Assembly (NCBI GenBank): GCA_020634575.1
Contig: JACKBM010000015.1
Location: 1 to 64,000 of the forward strand
Origin: Ardenticatenales bacterium
Lineage (GTDB): Bacteria > Chloroflexota > Anaerolineae > Promineifilales > Promineifilaceae
Direction: 5' to 3'
DNA: 64,000 bases
Position 1 is the stretch's first letter, and each line of letters starts with the position of its first letter. Under the pieces are notes generated by a model. It did no database searches. It was not told where the DNA came from and saw only the letters and a program-made list of their open reading frames with translations. A program made the position numbers and the translations under genes. This document shows, piece after piece, positions 25,879 to 32,383 of this stretch.

Positions 25879-26534
25879 TGCACCTCGATCTCCGCCATCA
25901 CGAGCTCTGTTCGGTGAACGCGCACATCCAGCGGGTCCAGCCCCAGTTCGGCCAGGACCTCATCGGGCCGGCCGGTCAGGGAAGGCTGCAACGCCAGCCG
26001 CATGCCAATACGCAAACCAGTCGCAGCCTCAGTGTCCAGCCAGAGCGCTTCAACGAGAGGACGCAGATCATACGACTTACCGCGCCGCTCACGCAGGATC
26101 TCTGTGGCGCCGAGGATGGCGTCGATCCCGGCCTGCAGGTTAGCCCGATCAACCGGGTCCAGTGGGGTGGCCAGGTAGGTCGAATTGAGCGTAGACGCCT
26201 GCAAGGAGGGTGCTTTGGCCGGCACTTCCCAAACGCTCAGAATTTCCAGCCCCGGCGCCATCCGGGACATCATCTGCGTCTGGGCCGCAGCTGGCTCAAG
26301 CGCTTCGGCCAGGAGAACATCGGCCAGCTCACAGCTGCTGGTATAGCCTAGCGGCAAGGCCGTGGCGAACTGCATCCGGGGCCGCCGGTTAAAGCCGCGC
26401 GTGTAGGCGACGGGCAGACGGGCCCGGTTAAAGGCGCGTTCCAGGGTGCGCGCCAGGTCAAGATGGCTGATGTAGCGGGCGGGACCGTCCTTGCTGAACT
26501 GAAAGCGCAGCCGCTGCACATAATTGGCTTGCAT
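25875..26534 (-). CDS. TIGR03936/DUF2344 family protein (radical SAM-linked)
   Basis: A 219 aa protein with the family start YVQRLRFQFSKDGPARYISHLDLARTLERAF and then PVAYTRGFNRRPRMQFATALPLGYTS. In many bacteria this domain is fused or adjacent to a radical SAM protein of the TIGR03960 type. Here no such partner is next to it, and the radical SAM gene at 17502 is of another type. Function is unknown. The ATG at 26534 was chosen over a longer start because conserved sequence begins five residues later. Confidence 0.75.
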   Translation of the reverse strand: MQANYVQRLRFQFSKDGPARYISHLDLARTLERAFNRARLPVAYTRGFNRRPRMQFATALPLGYTSSCELADVLLAEALEPAAAQTQMMSRMAPGLEILSVWEVPAKAPSLQASTLNSTYLATPLDPVDRANLQAGIDAILGATEILRERRGKSYDLRPLVEALWLDTEAATGLRIGMRLALQPSLTGRPDEVLAELGLDPLDVRVHRTELVMAEIEVQ

Positions 26535-26638
26535 ATAAAAGACCTTCGAGGCGAGGGACCGGCCGGTGAGCCAGACCATCCCGCAAGATTACATTTCAGA
26601 CGGCCGCAATTCTAGCCCGATGGCTGAGGGGTCGCCAA

Positions 26639-26830
26639 CCCGTCGGGTGGCGGACCCGTCGGGTGGTGGACCCGTCGGGTGGTGGACCCGTCGGGTGGTG
26701 GACCCGTCGGGTGGTGGACCCGTCGGGTGGTGGACCCGTCGGGTGGTGGACCCGTCGGGTGGTGGACCCGTCGGGTGGTGGACCCGTCGGGTAGGGGACC
26801 CGTCGGGTGGTGGACCCGTCGGGTTGATGG
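26639..26830. repeat. Tandem array, 12 copies of a 16 bp unit with palindromic core ACCCGTCGGGT
   Basis: The core CCCGTCGGGT recurs exactly every 16 bases twelve times, with spacer GGTGGA and small variants in the first, eleventh and last copies. The array lies in the 342 bp gap between two divergent genes and ends about 35 bases before the -10 of the downstream gene. Each unit holds the 11 bp palindrome ACCCGTCGGGT. Both strands stay open through the array in some frames, giving Pro/Gly/Trp-rich artefact peptides. Confidence 0.95.
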
Positions 26831-26876
26831 GACCCCTCACCCTGCCGATTCGCCGTTTTTGGCTACAATACGGGCC

Positions 26877-28460
26877 ATGAAAGCCCGAACTCTCCTTGCC
26901 TGCTGCCTCCTCCTGCTCACGCTGGCCGCCTGCGAACGGCCCGATCCGGTGGTTACGACCGCCGCCACGCCCGCTGCTCTGATCGTGCCGCCGACTTCGC
27001 CGGTGACCCGGCCGTTTAGCAGCAGCAGCGACCCGGCCCTGAACCCGCCTACCCCGTTGCCCGGCACCTTTACGCCGGCGCCGCGCCTGGAGCCATTAAC
27101 CCCGCTGCCCACCTACGTCGGCACACCAACGGCCAACCCGACCGCCCCGCAAACTGAGGCCCAGGCCGCGACCATCACCCATGTCGTTAGCGGCGGCGAG
27201 ACGCTGGGCTACATCGCTCAGTTGTATGGCTCCTCTATTGAAGAACTATCGACGCTCAATGGACTGGATGAGTCGGATTTCATCAGCGTGGGCCAGGTGT
27301 TACTGGTCCCGGGCAGCTCGGAAAATTATGGGCCGGACTTCAAGCTGTTACCGGACAGCGAGGTGGTTTACGGGCCCTCACTGCAGGATTTCAACGTGCG
27401 TGATTTTCTGGCCCAGTTTAATGGCTATCTGCTGACCTATGGCGAGGAAGTTGAGGGGCAATTCCTGGAAGGGCCGGAGATCCTGGCACTGGTAGCACGC
27501 CGCTTCAGCGTCAGCCCGCGCGTCCTGCTGGCGCTGCTGGAGCATCGCACCGGCTGGGTGACGGGCCAGGGAGTGGCCGACGCCGGCTTTGCCCTGGGCT
27601 TCACCCGCGCCGGTACGCCGGGAACGCTCTATTTCCAGCTGGCCGCGGCCGCCAATGAATTAAATTGGGGCTACTATGGCCACAGCGAAGGCGGGATCAG
27701 CAGCTTTTTGCTGGGCGATGGCAACCGGCTGGCTTTTGCGCCGGGCATCAACTCGGGCACGGCCGGCGCGCAGAACATGCTGGGCGCCCATGACAGTTCG
27801 ACCCTGGCCGGCTGGCAGGCAGATGCCGGCCCTGACGGCTTTTTCGCCACCTTCAACTGGATGTTTGGCAGCCCCTTTGCCTACACAGTTGACCCGCTCT
27901 GGCCAACCGGCCTGACCCAACCGGAGCTGGCTTTGCCCTGGCCGCGTGGGCAGACCTGGTATTTCACGGGCGGGCCGCATGGCGGCTGGGCCGGCGGTTC
28001 AGCCTGGGCGGCGCTGGATTTTGTACCGGCCGGTGATCAACTCGGTTGCTACGATTCGGATGACTGGATCACGGCGATGGCGCCTGGCCTCGTCGTCTAC
28101 AGTGATTTTGGCGGCGTGGTGGTCGACCTGGATGGGGATGGCTTCACCGGCACCGGCTGGGTCATCACCTACATGCATCTGGCCACGCGCGACCGAATAC
28201 CCGCCGGCACCTACGTCAACACCGGCGACGCCCTGGGCCATCCCTCCTGCGAAGGCGGCTTCTCCAACGGTACCCACGTCCACATCACCCGCACCTACAA
28301 CGGTCGCTGGGTGGCGGCGGACGGCCCCATCCCCTTCGCCATGGGTGGCTGGCTCTCCCAGGGGCTGGGCGGCGAGTATGATGGGCTGCTGATCAAAGGC
28401 GATGAGTCTCGCGAAGCCTGCGAATGTCGCGAAGAGCTGAACGCCATTACAAATGAATGA
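26877..28460 (+). CDS. Lipoprotein with LysM and M23 (LytM-type) peptidase domains
   Basis: A 527 aa exported cell-wall protein. Signal peptide with lipobox LAAC, a Pro/Thr-rich linker to about residue 98, and a LysM peptidoglycan-binding domain at about 100-146 (VVSGGETLGYIAQLYGSS). A long middle domain follows, then an M23-like domain in the last 150 residues. There, HLATRDRI and GTHVHITRT hold the usual His residues. The first zinc-ligand region reads SAWAALDF, with Trp where HxxxD has His. A His in PHGGW nearby may substitute, but activity is not assured. TACAAT lies eight bases before the ATG and no ribosome-binding site is seen, so the mRNA may be nearly leaderless. The start was moved downstream of the repeat-derived open frame. 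Confidence 0.82.
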   Translation: MKARTLLACCLLLLTLAACERPDPVVTTAATPAALIVPPTSPVTRPFSSSSDPALNPPTPLPGTFTPAPRLEPLTPLPTYVGTPTANPTAPQTEAQAATITHVVSGGETLGYIAQLYGSSIEELSTLNGLDESDFISVGQVLLVPGSSENYGPDFKLLPDSEVVYGPSLQDFNVRDFLAQFNGYLLTYGEEVEGQFLEGPEILALVARRFSVSPRVLLALLEHRTGWVTGQGVADAGFALGFTRAGTPGTLYFQLAAAANELNWGYYGHSEGGISSFLLGDGNRLAFAPGINSGTAGAQNMLGAHDSSTLAGWQADAGPDGFFATFNWMFGSPFAYTVDPLWPTGLTQPELALPWPRGQTWYFTGGPHGGWAGGSAWAALDFVPAGDQLGCYDSDDWITAMAPGLVVYSDFGGVVVDLDGDGFTGTGWVITYMHLATRDRIPAGTYVNTGDALGHPSCEGGFSNGTHVHITRTYNGRWVAADGPIPFAMGGWLSQGLGGEYDGLLIKGDESREACECREELNAITNE

Positions 28461-28467
28461 ATATGAG

Positions 28468-28507
28468 ATTAACGCCAGTTCGCCGCACACTGCGAACTGG
28501 CGTTAAT
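28468..28507. terminator. Perfect 16 bp hairpin after the M23 gene
   Basis: ATTAACGCCAGTTCGC (28468-28483) and its exact complement (28492-28507) are separated by 8 bases. The stem is strong but no U tract follows, so it is a possible terminator or mRNA 3' stabiliser. Confidence 0.55.
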
Positions 28508-28558
28508 CCAGCAATCTCTTCAGCATCTCCCCCATCTTTCCGGTACAATGGGTCTTGT

Positions 28559-28975
28559 ATGAGTTCGCCGAACATCTGGAACGATACCGGGCACGATTGC
28601 AAATATTGTGGCGATATTATCCTGGAACGGGATGCCCGTTACCCCAGTCGCTTCTCCAATGCCCACTTTCGCTGCCGTGGCTGTGAGCGGCAATGGTCCG
28701 AGGACGGCACGTTGATCCCGAGCAGCGCCGATCAGCGTGAACGGCCCATGCGCCGCCCCCAATTTCCGGGACAGGGCATCCCCAACGCCGTGCCGAAATG
28801 GTTGTGGGTCACGCTGGGTGTCATCGCGGTCGCCTTCCTGGCGACGCGTTTCGGTATTTTTGGGGCTGTTATCGGTACGTCGCTGAGCCTGGTTGGCCGG
28901 CTGCTGCCGCTGGCCATCCTGTTAATGATTACGGTAGGGCTTTACCGGATCGGCAAGCACCAGGGTTGGTGGTAG
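28559..28975 (+). CDS. Zinc-ribbon membrane protein, unknown function
   Basis: A 138 aa protein. The N-terminus has four cysteines in two pairs (CKYCGD and CRGCERQW), a likely zinc ribbon. A short linker follows, then two hydrophobic segments (about 75-100 and 105-125) that should cross the membrane. No family recognised. TACAAT lies about ten bases before the ATG, again a very short leader. It stands between the M23 lipoprotein and proS (convergent). Confidence 0.6.
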   Translation: MSSPNIWNDTGHDCKYCGDIILERDARYPSRFSNAHFRCRGCERQWSEDGTLIPSSADQRERPMRRPQFPGQGIPNAVPKWLWVTLGVIAVAFLATRFGIFGAVIGTSLSLVGRLLPLAILLMITVGLYRIGKHQGWW

Positions 28976-29027
28976 GAAAGCGGTAAAGGCGGTGGGCCGG
29001 CTTCCACCAGCACCACCGCCTGAAAAA

Positions 29028-30797
29028 CTACTCTTCAAACGGGACTTCGACCACGCTGGCCTCAATCTCCGCGTAAAGTTGGGCCACAGTTGCCTGGACA
29101 GTAGCCAGAGCCTCGTCCAGGGCGACCATCTGCTTATCTTTGTCGCGGCGAAGCTTCAATTCGACGCCACCCTCTTTCAGGGAGCGCCCCCCGATCGTCA
29201 CCCGCACGGGGATACCCATCAGGTCAGCATCATTGAACTTGACGCCGGGGCTCTCGTCCCGATCATCGTACATCACTTCCAGACCAGCGGCCTTCATCGC
29301 TTCGTACAGCTTATCGGCTTCCTCAAAACCGCCGCGAAGAGCCACCAGGTGCACCTCGTAGGGGCTGATGGTGATCGGCCAGATAAGGCCGTGCTCATCG
29401 TTGTGTTCTTCGGCGACACAGGCGAGGAGCCGGCCGACGCCGATGCCGTACGAGCCCATAATGACCGGCTGCAGCTTGCCATTCTGGTCCAGGAAGTTGG
29501 CCCCAAGTGCCTCCGTGTAGGTGGTACCCAGCTTAAAGATGTTACCAACCTCCACACCGCGCGAGGTGTACATCGGCCGGCCCCCAATCGGATCCAGATC
29601 ACCTTCATTGGCCGCGGCGATGTCGGTCACAATGTCCGCCTGGAAATCGCGGCCAACATTGACGTTGAGCAGGTGATAACCTGCCTCGTTAGCCCCTGCT
29701 ACCAGGTTAGGCGACTCGGGCACAATGTCATCTACCACCACGAGACAATTTTTGAGCCGTAGACCGACGGGGGAAGCGTAACCGGGCACAGCGCCGGTCA
29801 TCTTGATCTCTTCCTCGTGGGCCGGCCGCATCTCTTTGGCCTTGATGACGTTGCTCAATTTGGTTTCGTTCAGGTCCATGTCACCGCGCACGATGGCAAA
29901 GATAAACTTGTCGACAAAGCCGCTGTCGCTCTCACCGGGTACGGTGGCGATGAGAAAAACCGCCTTGGCCGTTTTGGACTTGGGCAAGCCGAGGAACTCA
30001 GCCAGCGCTTCAATGGTCTTGGTGTTGGGCGTGGCCACCTTCTCCATTGGCTTGAGCTCTTCCGGCTCCGCTTTGGGTTTAATGAATTCAGCGATCTGCT
30101 TGTTGGCCTTGTAACCACTCTCATCCTGAAGCAGCAACGTATCCTCGCCGATCTCGGTCAGGTACATGTACTCATGGGCCATGCTGCCGCCCATCATGCC
30201 CACATCCGAGGCCACAGCCACAACCGGCAAACCGCAGCGATTGTAGATGTTGAAATAAGCCTGATAATGGGCGCGGTACTGTTCGTCCAGGCTTTCCCAG
30301 GTGGCATCCAGGCTGTAACTGTCCAGCATGTGGAACTCGCGCACCCGAATCAGGCCGGCCCGGGGCCGGGGATCGTCGCGCCATTTGGTCTGGATATGAT
30401 AGATCATGTTAGGCAGCTGCTTGTAGGAATGGATTTCCTGCCGCGTCAGCGACGCTACCACCTCTTCATGGGTCATGGCCAGAACCATGTCGCGCTCGTT
30501 TTTGTCCAGGAAACGGCCCATTTCACTGCCGATTTCATACCAGCGATTGGTCTCCTGCCAGATATCGGCGGGATGCACCACGGGCATCATCATTTCCTGG
30601 CCACCGATGCGGTTCATCTCGGCCCGCATGATGTCCTTTATCTTTTCCATGGAGATGTAAGCCAGGGGCAGATAGCTAAAAATACCGGCAGCCAGCTGAC
30701 GAATAAAGCCAGCCCGAACCAGCAACTGATGGCTAACAACCTCCACAGCGCCAGGCGCCTCGCGCAAAGTCTGGCTAAAGTTTCTACTCATTCGCAT
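29028..30797 (-). CDS. proS: Prolyl-tRNA synthetase, bacterial type
   Basis: A class II synthetase of 589 aa, the usual length of the bacterial form with the editing (INS) domain between motifs 2 and 3. Visible are SYLPLAYISMEKI, motif 2 (QTKWRDDPRPRAGLIRVREF), the INS domain in the middle, and motif 3 (GSYGIGVGRLLA). The C-terminal anticodon domain follows (LVALRGGFEEADKLYEAM). GGAGG stands eight bases before the ATG; a longer in-frame start is unlikely. A terminator-like hairpin lies about 90 bases upstream on the same strand. Confidence 0.95.
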   Translation of the reverse strand: MRMSRNFSQTLREAPGAVEVVSHQLLVRAGFIRQLAAGIFSYLPLAYISMEKIKDIMRAEMNRIGGQEMMMPVVHPADIWQETNRWYEIGSEMGRFLDKNERDMVLAMTHEEVVASLTRQEIHSYKQLPNMIYHIQTKWRDDPRPRAGLIRVREFHMLDSYSLDATWESLDEQYRAHYQAYFNIYNRCGLPVVAVASDVGMMGGSMAHEYMYLTEIGEDTLLLQDESGYKANKQIAEFIKPKAEPEELKPMEKVATPNTKTIEALAEFLGLPKSKTAKAVFLIATVPGESDSGFVDKFIFAIVRGDMDLNETKLSNVIKAKEMRPAHEEEIKMTGAVPGYASPVGLRLKNCLVVVDDIVPESPNLVAGANEAGYHLLNVNVGRDFQADIVTDIAAANEGDLDPIGGRPMYTSRGVEVGNIFKLGTTYTEALGANFLDQNGKLQPVIMGSYGIGVGRLLACVAEEHNDEHGLIWPITISPYEVHLVALRGGFEEADKLYEAMKAAGLEVMYDDRDESPGVKFNDADLMGIPVRVTIGGRSLKEGGVELKLRRDKDKQMVALDEALATVQATVAQLYAEIEASVVEVPFEE

Positions 30798-30881
30798 GAA
30801 TGATTCCTCCAAGACGTTGGCCCACCGGAAGGTGGCGGCCATACATGGCCAACCCACGGTGGGTCCCGGAATATACCAAAT

Positions 30882-30909
30882 AAAAAGAGCGCCCTTTTAG
30901 GGGGCGCTC
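30882..30909 (-). terminator. Terminator or attenuator hairpin in the proS upstream region
   Basis: The stem GAGCGCCC/GGGCGCTC with a 7-nt loop is followed on the minus strand by TTTTTATTTGG. No minus-strand gene ends here: the next gene upstream is on the plus strand. It may be an attenuator in a proS leader. A smaller hairpin (ACCCACGGTGGGT, 30852-30864) follows. No T-box sequence was found nearby. The rest of 30910-31108 shows no gene. Confidence 0.6.
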
Positions 30910-31108
30910 ATTGTAATCGTGAATTGCGTTCTTTTCCAGCTTCTACGCAACCTGAATTCGCCCCTTTGCCTTTGCGCAAAGCGGGCGCGGCGAGCGCAGC
31001 TGGGTCTGAACGGTGTTTGTAAGCAACATGATTGACAGGATAGGGCCCAATCTGTACCCTGTCAAGCGTGCGTTTGGGGGTCGAGTCAGGTTGCCAGGGA
31101 GTGGGATC

Positions 31109-31471
31109 ATGAATCAACCTGTTTTCAGTCCGGGTGAATGGAATGTGTTTTGTACCGATAAAGCTGCTTCGCTGCGCTTCTACCGGGATCTCCTCGGCTT
31201 TGTGGTGACCGACATCGAGGATGATGCGGTGCATTTGCGGCTGGGCGAGCAGCGGCTGCTGCTATTGCCCTACGCCGGCGCCCCGGCCGATCCCCATCCC
31301 TATGGCCAGCAAGCCACCTACTCCTTTGATCTGATGACCCCGGATCTGGCCAGCGCCTACACTTTCCTGGCCGAAGCACGTGTCCCAATGTACCGGCCCT
31401 GGACACCCGGCGCGCCCAGTTTCATCATCCGCGACCCGGATAACCTGGTGATAGAGATCATCGGGCAGTAG
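31109..31471 (+). CDS. VOC-family (glyoxalase-like) protein
   Basis: A 120 aa single-domain vicinal-oxygen-chelate protein: NVFCTDKAASLRFYRDLLGF at the start, a central EQRLLLLPYAGAP strand, and FIIRDPDNLVIEIIGQ at the end, which carries the usual Glu ligand. It could be a lyase, dioxygenase-like or binding protein; the family is too broad to say. Upstream at 31032 TTGACA with a weak -10 (TACCCT) may be the promoter. Confidence 0.75.
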   Translation: MNQPVFSPGEWNVFCTDKAASLRFYRDLLGFVVTDIEDDAVHLRLGEQRLLLLPYAGAPADPHPYGQQATYSFDLMTPDLASAYTFLAEARVPMYRPWTPGAPSFIIRDPDNLVIEIIGQ

Positions 31472-31562
31472 GACTAAAGGACCAGAGGGGACCGGCCGGT
31501 TCGCGCCCAACTCCCATTAAAATGCTTCAAATTGTCGATTATGTAATGAGGTAGAGAATCTT

Positions 31563-32201
31563 ATGACGAACCAACCATTTGCCGGCACCGCTGCCCAGCC
31601 TTACACCGTGGTGCAGAACATTCAGTTCCCCATTGATGTGGCCTTCAAAAAAATCAGCCTGACCAATCAGGCGTCGGTGACCGACGCCAGCGGCCGGACC
31701 CTCTTCTACGTCAAGCAGAAGATGTTCAAATTGAAGGAAGCGATTTCGGTCTTCAGTGATGAGAGCCAGAGCAAAGTGTTGTTTCATATCAACGCCAACA
31801 AGGTGATTGATTTCTCGGCCCGTTACAATTTTGTGGATGAAGGCGGCCGCAGCGTGGGCTCCGTGCAACGCCATGGCGCCCGCTCCCTGTGGAAGGCGCA
31901 CTACGACATTTTTGATGGCGACACCCTGGAATTCAGTATCCACGAAGAAAGCGCCTTCACCCGCGTGATGGACGCGATGTTCTCGGAGATCCCGATCATC
32001 GGTATGTTTGCCGGCTATGTCTTCAACCCGGTCTACAACGTGACCCAGGGTGAAAAGCCGGCCTTCAAGGTAACCAAAGAGCCGGCCATGTTTGAGAGCC
32101 ATTTCAAGGTGGAGAAGCTGGGTGACATCGATGCGGACAGCCAGCAACGGGCCATCCTCGGCATCATGATGATGATGATCCTGGAGCGCATCCGGGGCTG
32201 A
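31563..32201 (+). CDS. LURP-one-related/tubby-like (YxjI-type) protein
   Basis: A 212 aa protein with the LOR/tubby-like beta-barrel pattern: KISLTNQASVTDASGRTLFYVKQK, FKLKEAISVFSDE, NFVDEGGRSVGSV, HYDIFDGDTLEFSIHEES. A hydrophobic stretch (IPIIGMFAGYVFNPVYNV) is in the second half, probably the barrel's central helix. Bacterial members are of unknown function, and plant and animal relatives bind membranes or lipids. It ends with a strong terminator. Confidence 0.7.
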   Translation: MTNQPFAGTAAQPYTVVQNIQFPIDVAFKKISLTNQASVTDASGRTLFYVKQKMFKLKEAISVFSDESQSKVLFHINANKVIDFSARYNFVDEGGRSVGSVQRHGARSLWKAHYDIFDGDTLEFSIHEESAFTRVMDAMFSEIPIIGMFAGYVFNPVYNVTQGEKPAFKVTKEPAMFESHFKVEKLGDIDADSQQRAILGIMMMMILERIRG

Positions 32202-32287
32202 TCCTCGCTGCGCTCGGACTGACAGGGGCGGTGCTCGGGCGGATAAGGGCTACGCCACAGAGTTACGCGCTTGAAAATGAAAAAGAT

Positions 32288-32320
32288 GCGGGCCAGACAA
32301 CAAATGTCTGGCCCGCTTTT
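32288..32320 (+). terminator. Intrinsic terminator
   Basis: A perfect 12 bp stem GCGGGCCAGACA/TGTCTGGCCCGC with a 5-nt loop, followed by TTTTG. It ends the LURP-one-like gene. Confidence 0.88.
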
Positions 32321-32348
32321 GTATCAGCTTAGCGGAAATCCACCCAAG

Positions 32349-32383
32349 AAAAAATCCGTGACAAATCTGTGTTAATCCGTGGC
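32349..32383. repeat. AATCCGTG-type repeat that supplies a stop codon
   Basis: A 35-nt copy of the AATCCGTG(N)AATCCGTG element (one arm of the type at 11582-11740) overlaps the end of the downstream minus-strand gene. Its last Ala-Thr-Asp codons and the TAA (32372-32374) are repeat sequence. Confidence 0.8.

Noticed and set aside
26639..26830. CRISPR-like regular repeats
   Set aside because: Units are 16 bp in direct contact with no unique spacers, and no cas genes are near. The same holds for 53861-54027.
26589..26876. Pro/Gly/Trp-rich proteins encoded across the 16 bp array, on both strands
   Set aside because: They are translations of a phase-shifting tandem repeat. The plus-strand one merely runs into the real lipoprotein start at 26877.
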